Below, piece by piece: positions 53,613-62,055 of a stretch of DNA of 64,000 nt (its first letter is position 1; each line of letters starts with the position of its first letter). The position numbers and the translations under genes were made by a program. The notes beneath the pieces were generated by a model. The model saw only the letters and a list, made by a program, of their open reading frames with translations. It was not told where the DNA came from and searched no databases. The stretch lies in the NCBI GenBank assembly GCA_965204215.1, contig CBDBDZ010000013.1, forward strand, positions 62,001-126,000, written 5' to 3'. The DNA is from CBDBDZ01 sp965204215. GTDB lineage: Bacteria > Pseudomonadota > Gammaproteobacteria > Pseudomonadales > GM7GCV1.

Positions 53613-54263
53613 GCATAATCTGGGATAATTGTTTGTTGGCACGAATAACATATTTTTTGGACTTGGTATTTGTGATTGATGAATACTCTGATAGTGGTAG
53701 TAACCATGCTCGTTCAGTTGAGCGAAGGTCTTGGCTTAACAAGACACAAAGCAACGATACATGGCGATCTCGGTGAGTGCTTTTCTTACTTGGAAGTGTA
53801 CCATATTGCTCTGCTCTTCTGTACCAGCCTTTTAACCTAGATTTTGCAGTTGAACGCTAATTTCACTTCTAAGAGTTTGAATGTTATTGATAAACGCTTA
53901 TTCTTCGATTCACTTCATAAGTGAATTACAAACCGCTACCTGGCTTTACAGCCCTTTTCAGTTCACACTGCTGCGTTATGGCTTTTGGTAAGGGCTACAA
54001 CCATTACCTGCAAGCCATGCCTTGCATTATTTCCTGAAAATAACTGTAAATTCCAGGTTCAACTACGGAATTTAGGTTTAAATAGTGTTTGTTCTTGCCT
54101 TTATTTGAATGGGTGGAGCACCACAGGTAATTTCGTCGTAAACCAGTACGTCGATGCCATCGTCGTCAGCGATTGGCTGAAACGGAGATAATCTACCGTC
54201 AGTTTCAATCGTCAGCTCATTTGTAGCTGGATTCTCAGCGATTTTATTAGTTTTGCTATACAA
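53608..54263 (-). pseudogene. DUF4365-like cassette gene interrupted by MITE B copy 2
   Basis: The 5' part (54263-54078) encodes NELTIETDGRLSPFQPIADD, then DGIDVLVYDEIT and IQIKARTNTI, and stops in the MITE target duplication. Beyond the MITE, on the minus strand from about 53830, the sequence reads KAGTEEQSNMVHFQV. After a one-base frame change it continues to ERAWLLPLSEYS and KKYVIRANKQLSQIMH with a stop at 53608-53610. Together this resembles DUF4365/nuclease-like proteins (acidic residue, then QIKAR). One insertion plus a frameshift make it inactive. Its last codons come from the TCTAATGCATAATC repeat. Confidence 0.6.
53836..54076 (+). mobile_element. MITE family B, copy 2 (241 bp)
   Basis: The element is the same length and nearly the same sequence as 8377-8617. 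Perfect 5-base duplications TTTAA flank it (53831-53835 and 54077-54081). It interrupts a DUF4365-like gene. Confidence 0.87.
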
Positions 54264-54311
54264 TAGTTAATAGCCTTAATTTTTTAATCACCATTTTGAT
54301 AACCATTTAAA

Positions 54312-54358
54312 ATGGTGCAAAAATTACTTGACAAAGTCACTGATAAAATACGTTTAAA
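54312..54358 (+). pseudogene. intI: Integron integrase fragment B (first 15 codons)
   Basis: ATG at 54312 opens MVQKLLDKVTDKIRL, the IntI N-terminus, after an upstream segment (AACCATTTAAAATGG) shared with fragment C. After 54358 the sequence changes to the 3' end of soeC on the other strand. The last 23 bases repeat the first 23 of fragment A. Confidence 0.72.
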
Positions 54359-54372
54359 TTGCTCCACTGGTC

Positions 54373-55301
54373 TCAGACTTTATCTTTTCCGTAGTAAAGC
54401 GATACTACATGTTGTGCTTGTGCAAAAAATAGCCAGCGCTCAACAAATAGTCCTGTAACATTGGTTGTCAAAGCAATGATGGACAATACTAACACGCCGC
54501 TTCCTGTATTCAGGATTAAACATAGCAAATAACAGGAACAACAAATGCTAGCATAATTGTAAGTTTCCGAAGACTTATTGCATGTTTTCTGCCTACAGTA
54601 AACATCATTTCTTTCATTAAATAATTAGCTGATGAATGCGGCTTATCCAGTAGCGTTAACACGCCTTTTAAGCCAGTGGCGGATGATGCGGTGGCGGTTT
54701 GAGTTGTTGCAATCTTTCTCCAATAAAGCAACTTGGTGATTAAACTGACAATTAATAAAAACAGAGCCGTGTAAAACATAAAAGGTGCAAATTTTTGTTG
54801 CAGGCTCATCATACCTGTAACAAAAACAAATCCTGATGCTAACGACAGCAATTGATAGCTCACAGGGGTATAACCATTGTGCCAGGCTGGAATAGGCTTC
54901 AATGATGCATAAATCATTGAGGTGCAGTGAATGGTGACAAAGTTAATTACTATACCTGGTATAGCTAGTGTCATTATTAAATTTTCAGACAACTCAATAA
55001 TAAACGGCAGCACTACAGCCAATACAGGGCATATAAAAGCTATAAATGCACATACACCTTCCCTTGAAAGCCATGAAGTACGCCACTGTGACAATGCTCG
55101 CCAGGCTCGCTCTGGTCTACCTAGATGAAAGGTTGAGGATAATAGCCCAATAGTAACAAATATCATACCAATGGTAATTCCTGTAGTATGAGTTGCCGAT
55201 AGAGGATGTCCACCAATTAATGACAAAAACAATACATTGATAATACCGTAACCTAAGCCCGAAATAACGGTAAATAAAATAACGGATTTGGCTGGATGCA
55301 T
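54373..55301 (-). pseudogene. soeC: Membrane anchor subunit SoeC (DmsC/NrfD-like), frameshifted near the C-terminus
   Basis: The open frame from 55301 ends at 54516 (261 residues) with about seven membrane helices (VILFTVISGLGYGIINVLFL, then FHLGRPERAWRALSQWRTSW, the DmsC family landmark). Immediately downstream another frame reads LNTGSGVLVLSIIALTTN and ERWLFFAQAQHVVSLYYGKD to a stop at 54373-54375. This is the usual DmsC-type ending. Restoring one base at about 54518 would give about 308 residues, the normal size. It anchors SoeAB to the inner membrane and passes electrons to quinone. Either a recent frameshift or a sequencing error is possible. Confidence 0.75.
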
Positions 55302-55330
55302 GATGCTATAATAGTTTTATCCTGGATTAA

Positions 55331-55571
55331 CCTAGATTCCGTAGTTGAACCTGGAATTTACAGTTATTTTCAGGAAATAATGCAAGGCATGGCTTGCAGG
55401 TAATGGTTGTAGCCCTTACCAAAAGCCATAACGCAGCAGTGTGAACTGAAAAGGGCTGTAAAGCCAGGTAGCGGTTTGTAATTCACTTATGAAGTGAATC
55501 GAAGAATAAGCGTTTATCAATAACATTCAAACTCTTAGAAGTGAAATTAGCGTTCAACTGCAAAATCTAGG
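55331..55571 (-). mobile_element. MITE family B, copy 3 (241 bp), between soeB and soeC
   Basis: The element is reversed relative to copies 1 and 2, with the same 241-bp length. Flanks are ATTAA (55326-55330) and ATTAT (55572-55576), a 5-base duplication with one mismatch. The soeB stop codon lies in the right flank. It separates two genes expected to be tightly linked. Confidence 0.85.
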
Positions 55572-55572
55572 A

Positions 55573-56304
55573 TTATAGCAGCTTCTTCATCCAGGATGAT
55601 AAAACCGAGTCGGCATTATCTTCTGGGATGTCTTTAGGGGTATGAAAGATGGCATTAGTCACCTGTTTTTTACGCGGAGGTAAATATTGGTTAACTGGAG
55701 AACAGTCCATTTCTGGCATCAGGCTATATCCGCCTCGTTCTTTAACCAGTTGGCTAACACCTGAGTTTGGGTCACTCAAATCACCAAATGAGCGTGCGCC
55801 AGTGGGGCAAGTTGATACGCAAGCAGGCACTCGCGAGCTTTCTGGCAAATTCTCATTGTAAATTTTATCCACACAGAGGGTGCACTTTTTCATCACACCC
55901 TCGTCCTCATCGTATTCACGCGCACCATAAGGGCATGCCCATGAGCAAAGTTTGCAGCCAATACACATATCCGTGTCTACTAGTACAATGCCATCTTCGA
56001 TGCGTTTGTAGCTGGCTCCTGTTGGACAAACAGGTACGCAAGGGGCGTCATCACAATGCAGGCAACTGCGCGGGAAATAGACCGTGCTGGTTTGTTCTCC
56101 TTCTTCTACTTCAAAAGCGTGAATACGGTTGAACCAAACGCCATCCGGGTTCATGTCGTAAGGCGACTCATCGGGAAGTGGTGCTGAGTGTCCTGAAGTG
56201 TTCCACTCTTTACAATTAACTGCACAAGCATGGCATCCTACGCAAATGTCCAAATCAATAACCAGTCCAAGTCTTTTTTTTGTCTGTTTCGGAAGTGCTG
56301 TCAT
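55573..56304 (-). CDS. soeB: Iron-sulfur subunit of cytoplasmic sulfite dehydrogenase SoeB
   Basis: The 243-residue protein has four ferredoxin-type cysteine clusters (CVGCHACAVNCKEWN, CDDAPCVPVCPTGA, CIGCKLCSWACPYGA, and CTLC with CVSTCPTGARSF), as in DmsB/PsrB. No Tat signal is seen, so it works in the cytoplasm with SoeA. It passes electrons from the molybdenum subunit to SoeC. It starts 14 bases after soeA. A MITE follows 1 base after its stop. Confidence 0.88.
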   Translation of the reverse strand: MTALPKQTKKRLGLVIDLDICVGCHACAVNCKEWNTSGHSAPLPDESPYDMNPDGVWFNRIHAFEVEEGEQTSTVYFPRSCLHCDDAPCVPVCPTGASYKRIEDGIVLVDTDMCIGCKLCSWACPYGAREYDEDEGVMKKCTLCVDKIYNENLPESSRVPACVSTCPTGARSFGDLSDPNSGVSQLVKERGGYSLMPEMDCSPVNQYLPPRKKQVTNAIFHTPKDIPEDNADSVLSSWMKKLL

Positions 56305-56318
56305 AGTAAAAGAGCTAG

Positions 56319-59279
56319 CTAGTGTTCATTAACAATGGGTTTGGAACCTCTACCAAGCCATTCTTTCATGGGTAATCCTGATATACTGCCCGCAGCCCGA
56401 TTAAATTGAGAGCCATAACGCATAATTTTATTATCGTTAGTGGGATGCCCACCAATACCAAAATTAGGCACTGGCTCAAATTGTGGCATACTTAACTTGT
56501 TGTCACTATCGAAACACTTACGAATATTCACGCGCAAATCGTACCATGCGGCTTGACCTGTTACTGGGTCGGAATTGGATGATGTTTTGTCGCTTAAAGT
56601 TTCGGGAATTAAATGATTAAGTAAAAAGCCAACATTCGCTTCGTTGGCATTTTCACCTAAGCCCCATGCCCCGCGCCTTTTGCCTATAGCATTCCAGGTC
56701 CAGACTGTATTGCGTTGTATGCCAGACTGCGGTTTGACCTTGACTCGAACTTTTCCAATTCGGCTCGACAAAACAGCCCAGTCATCGGTTTTAAGATTGT
56801 GCTCTTTGGCTAAATCATGGCTAATGTACAAATAATTTTCATTGGTAATTTGTCTAAGCCATGCGTTTTGGGAACCCCAGGAATGATACATATGCATGGG
56901 TCTTTGGGTGATGGCATGCAGAGGGTAGTCATGTTTAGTCGCACTTATTTCAAGGGGTTCGTACCACATTGGTATTGGGTCGAAATAGGTAGTTATTCGG
57001 TTGCGCAAATGTTCAGGTGGTTGATGCTTACCGTACCCTTGTGCTGCTAATTTGAAGCGCTGTAACGTCTCGGAATATAACTGAGGCATAATGGGATTAG
57101 CTGCTGGAACCCAGCCCATAGATACAGCGTAGTTAAGATAATCTTGATTGACGTTGCGATAAAACCGTTGTTCATCTGGCAATTCATGTTGCCAGAAACA
57201 ACCATTGTCAATATACTTTTGTAATTGGGCAGCGTTAACTTCTCCTTTGCCGTGACTTTCGCCATCTTTGCCACGCCAACCAGCTAAAGGTCCAATGCCG
57301 GAAGTGCGTTCATGGTTGGTTAAATAGTCGGCATAATCGGCATATAGCGGATTGCCTTCATCATTGATAAAGCCTGGCAGTTTGAGCCTTGCTCCTAAAT
57401 CAAGCAGGACTTGCTGAAAAGGTTTGACATCACGTTGAGGTTTTAAAATGGGTTGACGGATGGAATCAGCAGGACCATGTGCGCTGCTAATAGGTCTGTC
57501 AAGTAGTGAGATACAATCCCATCGCTCCAGGAAAGTTGTATCGGGGAATACTAAATCTGCATAGGAGACCATTTCCGATGAATAAGCATCACTATAAATA
57601 ATATGTGGAATTTTATAATTGCCCTTATCATCTTTTGCAGTTAGATATTTTATGGTATCCAGAGTATTCATCGAGCTGTTCCAACTCATATTTGCCATGT
57701 ACATGAACAATACATCCACTGAGTAAGGGTCAGAATGATAGGCGTTGTGAATGACCATATGCATTAAGCCATGAGCTGACAGTGGGTAATCCCAACTAAA
57801 GCCTTTATCAATACGTGAGGCATTGCCGTCATCCTCTATTAACAAATCTTCTGGCGCAGCAGGAAAGCCTAACGGCATCCCTGTCAAGGGTGTCATCGGC
57901 GAACTATTCTTACCCGCAGGTTTTGGCTCTGGCGGGCAGGGTTTCGGGAAGGGCGGCTTGTATAAAAAACTACCAGGTCTGTCAATAGCACCGATTAAAA
58001 TTTGCAGCAGATGCAACATGCGGCAGGTATGAAAGCCGTTAGAATGCGCCGAAATACCACGCATGGCGTGTATGGATACGGGCCGCCCGACTATTTTGTC
58101 ATGTTTTCTACCCCATGCATCTGTCCAGTCACACTTTATAATTATTTCATTTTCAAATGCTGCTATTGCAATTTCATCAGCAATTCTTCTTATCGTTGCT
58201 GCCTCAATACCGCAGGTATCTGTAACCGTTTCAGGGCTATATTCAGTCGTCAGGAAACGTCTGCCAACAATATCTAATGAGGTTCTCACTTTGCGATTAT
58301 TAATTGTCCATTGTCCAGTTAATGCAGGTGAAACGTCTGGTTTTTGAATACTCTGAGCGCTATTGGTAGTTAAATCATAGAGAAGAGGGTCGCCACTATC
58401 ATTGCGAAGAAACAAACCATTATCTGGTGCTCCTTCTTCATCAATAACAAGGTGCCCAGCATTAGTATAGCGCCCCAGATAGTCAAAATCCAGACTGCCT
58501 TTGTGCATTAAGCAATGAATGAGAGAAGCGACAAACAAGCCGTCTGTACCAGGTCGCACACCTAACCATTCATCTGCAATAGCAGAATAACCTGTGCGTA
58601 CCGGGTTAACGGATACAAACTTTGCATCTTCTCTACCTTTGAGCTTGCCTAGCCCAATTTTAATAGGATTGGAATCGTGATCTTCAGCAATTCCAAACAT
58701 TAAAAAATATTTGGTTCTGTCCCAGTCAACTTCACCAAATTCCCAAAATGAACCACCAATGGAGTAAAGCCCTCCAGCGGCCATATTCACCGAACAAAAC
58801 CCACCGTGAGCAGCGTAGTTTGGTGTGCCAAATTTTGCTGCCCACCAGCCAGTCAGGCTTTGAGATTGATCGCGCCCGGTAAAAAATGCTAATTTTTTGG
58901 GATCTGTTTCTCGTACTTTTCCCAACCACTGTGTAGCAATTTGCATAGCATCTGACCATTCAATTTCCTTAAAGTCGTTAGAACCTCGTTCACCTACTCT
59001 TAACAAAGGCTTTTTCAATCTGGCAGGAGAGTAATGCTGCATAATGCCAGCCGACCCTTTGGCGCAGAGCACACCATTGTTAATGGGATGGTCAGGATTG
59101 CCCTCTATATAGCGAATTTGGTTGTCTTTTAAATGCACCTTTATACCGCAGCGGCAGGCACACATATAGCAAGTGGTGGTTTTTACTTCGTCGGCGATCT
59201 TTGGCGATAAATTAATAGCATGCCCTTTGTCATTTAATTTTTGTGTTGGGGAGTTGGCAGAGCCTGTAGATTGAGACAC
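56319..59279 (-). CDS. soeA: Molybdopterin subunit of cytoplasmic sulfite dehydrogenase SoeA
   Basis: The 986-residue protein belongs to the CISM/DMSO-reductase family. An N-terminal 4Fe-4S site (TTCYMCACRCGIKVHLKDN, then GVLCAKGSAG) is followed by the molybdopterin domain (FTGRDQSQSLTGWWAAKFGT and HGGFCSVNMAAGGLYSIGG) and the C-terminal molydopterin-dinucleotide-binding domain. There is no Tat signal, which separates SoeA from periplasmic relatives such as PsrA and TtrA. The stretch matches my memory of SoeA proteins of purple sulfur bacteria. SoeABC oxidises sulfite to sulfate at the cytoplasmic face and reduces quinone. Reductases of the same fold are the alternative. Confidence 0.88.
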   Translation of the reverse strand: MSQSTGSANSPTQKLNDKGHAINLSPKIADEVKTTTCYMCACRCGIKVHLKDNQIRYIEGNPDHPINNGVLCAKGSAGIMQHYSPARLKKPLLRVGERGSNDFKEIEWSDAMQIATQWLGKVRETDPKKLAFFTGRDQSQSLTGWWAAKFGTPNYAAHGGFCSVNMAAGGLYSIGGSFWEFGEVDWDRTKYFLMFGIAEDHDSNPIKIGLGKLKGREDAKFVSVNPVRTGYSAIADEWLGVRPGTDGLFVASLIHCLMHKGSLDFDYLGRYTNAGHLVIDEEGAPDNGLFLRNDSGDPLLYDLTTNSAQSIQKPDVSPALTGQWTINNRKVRTSLDIVGRRFLTTEYSPETVTDTCGIEAATIRRIADEIAIAAFENEIIIKCDWTDAWGRKHDKIVGRPVSIHAMRGISAHSNGFHTCRMLHLLQILIGAIDRPGSFLYKPPFPKPCPPEPKPAGKNSSPMTPLTGMPLGFPAAPEDLLIEDDGNASRIDKGFSWDYPLSAHGLMHMVIHNAYHSDPYSVDVLFMYMANMSWNSSMNTLDTIKYLTAKDDKGNYKIPHIIYSDAYSSEMVSYADLVFPDTTFLERWDCISLLDRPISSAHGPADSIRQPILKPQRDVKPFQQVLLDLGARLKLPGFINDEGNPLYADYADYLTNHERTSGIGPLAGWRGKDGESHGKGEVNAAQLQKYIDNGCFWQHELPDEQRFYRNVNQDYLNYAVSMGWVPAANPIMPQLYSETLQRFKLAAQGYGKHQPPEHLRNRITTYFDPIPMWYEPLEISATKHDYPLHAITQRPMHMYHSWGSQNAWLRQITNENYLYISHDLAKEHNLKTDDWAVLSSRIGKVRVKVKPQSGIQRNTVWTWNAIGKRRGAWGLGENANEANVGFLLNHLIPETLSDKTSSNSDPVTGQAAWYDLRVNIRKCFDSDNKLSMPQFEPVPNFGIGGHPTNDNKIMRYGSQFNRAAGSISGLPMKEWLGRGSKPIVNEH

Positions 59280-59320
59280 TCGAATAACTTGTTAAGATAA
59301 TGAATTAATCCAGATTGGAG

Positions 59321-59363
59321 TCATTTTTGGATGTAGTAGGCTTCTAATGCATAATCCAAGTTT
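59321..59363. repeat. Short repeat of the TCTAATGCATAATC family
   Basis: TCATTTTTGGATGTAGTAGG followed by TTCTAATGCATAATCC matches 12352-12394 and 61275-61316. It overlaps the left end of the 129-bp element at 59347-59475. Confidence 0.65.
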
Positions 59364-59475
59364 AAACGAGACATTTTAGTGCATTTAAACAAAAAGGACT
59401 CTTATCGTTTAAATTCAATGCTTAAATAGGTAAATGTATGGCGTAAAATTACTTATTTAAACCCGGATTATGCAT
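59347..59475. repeat. 129-bp element with 19-bp inverted ends (candidate MITE C)
   Basis: ATGCATAATCCAAGTTTAA (59347-59365) is repeated inverted at 59457-59475 with 17 of 19 matches. The interior is very AT-rich and has no gene. Its right end touches the attC-like site at 59472. The ends are the same TGCATAATC sequence that recurs alone elsewhere. Confidence 0.6.
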
Positions 59476-59528
59476 AACGCCAAACTCAGCGGCGGCGGTT
59501 AGCCGTCCACTGGGGTGCCTTGTTATGT
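59472..59528 (-). other. attC-like site of the toxin-antitoxin cassette
   Basis: On the minus strand, ACATAAC (59522-59528) and GTTATGC (59472-59478) form the outer boxes of a 57-bp imperfect palindrome with a GGCTAACCGCCGCCGCTGAG core. The toxin stop codon lies in the first box. Confidence 0.75.
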
Positions 59529-59822
59529 GCGACTCTGCCATGTCTTGGGATTTCTACGAGCATGTAACACTGCTAATATAAAGATTGAATTCGCGTTTTC
59601 AATAAAAAAGATACTGAAAGGGAACCTGTGAATTAATACTCGCCGAATATTGCGGTGGACTATCTTATAAACCGCTGGATTACGCGAAGCTTTATTGAGT
59701 GACTCCCCAACGCAAAGGAGAAAATTTTCACCCAGACCTTTTCTTTATGCTTCATACCAATCATAAGTATTTTGTATATCTGATTCTGCTTCGGAACTAA
59801 CAACTATCCGCTTAGCATTCAC
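59523..59822 (-). pseudogene. ParE/RelE-family toxin with an in-frame nonsense codon
   Basis: From a GTG overlapping the antitoxin stop (59820-59822) the frame reads AKRIVVSSEAESDIQNTYDW and then EA, a TAA stop (59745-59747), then RKGLGENFLL. It continues to IVHRNIRRVLIHRFPFSIFF and VLHARRNPKTWQSRT. This is a complete ParE-like plan of 99 codons except for the stop, which would be a CAA (Gln) to TAA change at the usual YEEQRKGLG position. The stop codon of the full frame falls inside the attC box. Confidence 0.8.
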
Positions 59823-60019
59823 GAATTTGAAATTCTATTTCTGACATTTTCCCAAGTATCACCTACTTCAGAATGATTACTATATTTAGCAAGTCGAATA
59901 TCTAATTCTTTTTTTTGCTCATCCGTTACAGGAAATAAGTGTTCTTCAACAGCAACACTATCCCAAAGGTCTTCAGCTAACAGTATTTTTTCAGACTGGC
60001 TGAGTTCTTGTAAATTCAT
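59819..60019 (-). CDS. Addiction-module antitoxin (Unstab_antitox/TIGR02574-like)
   Basis: The 66-residue protein MNLQELSQSEKILLAEDLWD, with VTDEQKKELDIRL and SEVGDTWENVRNRI, matches the small antitoxin component family that pairs with ParE/RelE toxins. AAGGTGAT precedes the ATG, and GTATACTAAT upstream could be its -10 box. Its partner toxin (59523-59822) has a nonsense codon. An IS30 element lies 54 bases upstream. Confidence 0.85.
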   Translation of the reverse strand: MNLQELSQSEKILLAEDLWDSVAVEEHLFPVTDEQKKELDIRLAKYSNHSEVGDTWENVRNRISNS

Positions 60020-60073
60020 ATTATCACCTTATAAAATACAGGTAAGGGTTATTAGTATACCTAAGTTCGCATA

Positions 60074-61135
60074 ATAAGTGCACATCTTAAAAAAGTCGAT
60101 TAACTGTATAATGCAGTTCGTCGAAAAACTTAAAGGTGATGCAATGACCACACGATATATACAATTAACCGACAACGAAAGATACCACATTTACACCATG
60201 AAACGAAGCGGATTTAGCAATTCATCGATAGCAAAAAGTATGGGTCGTCACCATACAACGATAGGTCGTGAATTGAAGCGCAATACTGGCTTGAATGGTT
60301 ACCGTTTTAAGCAGGCTCATGAGAAAGCTCAGCAACGACATCAAATGAAGACAAAGTCAATAAAGCTAACAAAATCGATTCAAGATTTTATTATTAAGAA
60401 GTTGAAGATAGACTGGAGTCCTGAGATTATTTGCGCCATTCTCAAGATGGAGCAAGGCATTAGTATTCATCATGAAAGTGTCTATCGCTTTATTTATGCC
60501 GATAAAGCCAAGGGAGGCAATCTTTATCGGCATTTGAGTCATGCCTCTAAAAAGAACCGCAAACGCTATGGTAAGAACGATTATAGAGGCCGTATCCCCA
60601 ATCGGATTGATATTGAAGAACGCCCCTCTATTGTTGATAAAAAAAGCCGATTAGGCGATTGGGAAGCGGACACGGTTATTGGTAAAGGCCATAAAGGAGC
60701 TATCGTTACACTAGCAGAGCGGCGTAGTCGACTTTATCTAGCTATGCCAATTGCCCGTAAGACAGCAGAGCTAACAAGCGCCGCAGTTATCACTCTTTTA
60801 GCTACTTTTAGGGATTATGTCCACACGATAACCTATGATAATGGTCGTGAGTTCTCAGCCCATAATATCATTGCCGAAAAGCTCGATTGTAAAGGCTATT
60901 TTGCTAGGCCTTATCATAGTTGGGAGAGGGGCTTAAACGAACAAAGCAATGGGTTGCTTAGACGTTATTTTCCTAAGGGCATGGCATTAGATAAAGTAAC
61001 CACTACCGAGGTATTTAATGCGGTTGATAAAATTAATAATCGACCACGTAAATGCTTGGGGTACAAAACCCCTTGGCAGGTATTTCTTGAGCTAACTCAA
61101 GATAAACTTATTTTTTCTAACCAATGTGCACTTAT
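60074..61135 (+). mobile_element. IS30-family insertion sequence
   Basis: ATAAGTGCACAT (60074-60085) and ATGTGCACTTAT (61124-61135) form 12-bp inverted ends around one transposase gene. The element is about 1062 bp, normal for IS30. I cannot define the short target duplication with confidence. Confidence 0.8.
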
Positions 61136-61142
61136 GAGTTGA
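60144..61142 (+). CDS. IS30-family transposase
   Basis: The product has 332 residues from the ATG at 60144, which follows AAAGGTGATGC. The N-terminal helix-turn-helix (YIQLTDNERYHIYTMKRSG and SSIAKSMGRHHTTIGRELKR) is followed by a DDE core: GDWEADTVIGKGHKG, ITYDNGREFSAH and ERGLNEQSNGLLRRYFPKG. It appears intact and could be active. The frame runs through the right inverted end and stops at 61140-61142, 7 bases past the element, so the last codons come from the target. Confidence 0.92.
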   Translation: MTTRYIQLTDNERYHIYTMKRSGFSNSSIAKSMGRHHTTIGRELKRNTGLNGYRFKQAHEKAQQRHQMKTKSIKLTKSIQDFIIKKLKIDWSPEIICAILKMEQGISIHHESVYRFIYADKAKGGNLYRHLSHASKKNRKRYGKNDYRGRIPNRIDIEERPSIVDKKSRLGDWEADTVIGKGHKGAIVTLAERRSRLYLAMPIARKTAELTSAAVITLLATFRDYVHTITYDNGREFSAHNIIAEKLDCKGYFARPYHSWERGLNEQSNGLLRRYFPKGMALDKVTTTEVFNAVDKINNRPRKCLGYKTPWQVFLELTQDKLIFSNQCALMS

Positions 61143-61274
61143 ATGTGCGATATGTTTCATTTTACTATCTCGTTGTATTTAAAGCTAACAATTAATTATT
61201 GGGTAACAATATATGATAATAGCTGGTTTGTCAAAAAATCCATGTGCCAGTGTTTCTATCTGAGGAAGTTAAAA

Positions 61275-61316
61275 TCATTTTTGGATGTAGCAGGTTTCTA
61301 ATGCATAATCTAGGTT
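61275..61316. repeat. Short repeat of the TCTAATGCATAATC family
   Basis: The sequence matches 12352-12394 and 59321-59363 over about 42 bases. It abuts the attC-like site at 61319. The 130 bases between the IS30 end and this repeat show no gene. Confidence 0.65.
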
Positions 61317-61318
61317 AT

Positions 61319-61373
61319 ACATAACGCTTGGTTCTGGTGCGCCGTAGGCGTCACCTGGAACCACTTATTAAGT
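61319..61373 (-). other. attC-like site of the RidA cassette
   Basis: The 55-bp imperfect palindrome has outer boxes ACTTAAT/GTTATGT on the minus strand and a GGTGACGCCTACGGCGCACC core. It begins 7 bases after the RidA-like stop. A near-identical core is at 62351-62405. Confidence 0.7.
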
Positions 61374-61379
61374 GCTTTT

Positions 61380-61832
61380 TTATTTCGCTGCTATGCATTC
61401 AATTTCGATTTGGGCATTAAGCGCCAAAGAGCGAACGGCAAAAGTAGTTCTTGTTGGATATGGATAAGAAAAGGATGTTTTATAAATCTCATTAAACTCT
61501 TTGAACTTTTCGATGTCGGCTAAAATTACAGTGCATTTCACGACATCTTTCATTTTATAATCATAACGCTCTAGTGTTTCTTTGATGTTTTTAAGTGTCT
61601 GTTTTGTTTCAGCGGCAAAACCACCTTCAACAAGTTTACCAGTTTCACCAGAGATACCTATTTGACCAGATAGTATTAGTTGTCCACCAACTTTTACTGC
61701 TTCTGAAAACGGAAATTTTGATTCTATTCCGTTTTGATTTAAAAATGTAACATTTTGCTTTTCCAGAGCAAAGGCATGACTAGATAAACAAAGAGCGATA
61801 AATGCAGAGCAACACCATTTCTTAAACAACAT
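61380..61832 (-). CDS. Exported RidA/YjgF-family protein
   Basis: The protein has 150 residues from the ATG giving MLFKKWCCSAFIALCLSSHA, a signal peptide with cleavage near FA-LEKQ. A complete RidA fold follows (ILSGQIGISGETGKLVEGG, then YPTRTTFAVRSLALNAQIEI with the conserved Arg, and ECIAA at the end). Cytoplasmic RidA deaminates reactive enamines; periplasmic forms are less studied. The gene is an integron cassette, with its attC-like site 7 bases downstream. The frame is open 15 codons further upstream without homology. Confidence 0.85.
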   Translation of the reverse strand: MLFKKWCCSAFIALCLSSHAFALEKQNVTFLNQNGIESKFPFSEAVKVGGQLILSGQIGISGETGKLVEGGFAAETKQTLKNIKETLERYDYKMKDVVKCTVILADIEKFKEFNEIYKTSFSYPYPTRTTFAVRSLALNAQIEIECIAAK

Positions 61833-61920
61833 ATTTAATAACTTTAAAACTTTATAGAGCAATATTCTAACATACAAACATTATTACGATGAGCAATTTT
61901 ACCAGATTGTGATGATATCT

Positions 61921-61980
61921 GCGCACCTGAGCTTTGCTCAGCGGCGGCGGTTAGCCATCCGCTGGAGCTATTTATTATGC
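61921..61980 (-). other. attC-like site, degenerate, of the small-membrane-protein cassette
   Basis: It shares the GGCTAACCGCCGCCGCTGAG core with 59472-59528. The first box (GCATAAT, 61974-61980, minus) contains the stop of the 26-residue ORF. The distal box is degenerate. Confidence 0.55.
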
Positions 61981-62055
61981 GATTTTATATGCTCCGTAGA
62001 GTAATACACCAACAAAAAACAAAACCGTAACGGATAAAGCAATAAACTCAATCAT
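61975..62055 (-). CDS. 26-residue single-TM peptide, coupled to the gene upstream
   Basis: The frame reads MIEFIALSVTVLFFVGVLLY and ends GAYKIA. It is almost entirely one membrane helix with a short Lys-containing end. Its ATG overlaps the TGA of the 76-residue gene (ATGA), a classic coupling, and its TAA lies in an attC-like box. No homologue comes to mind. Coding is supported by the overlap and the cassette boundary, not by known family. Confidence 0.55.
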   Translation of the reverse strand: MIEFIALSVTVLFFVGVLLYGAYKIA

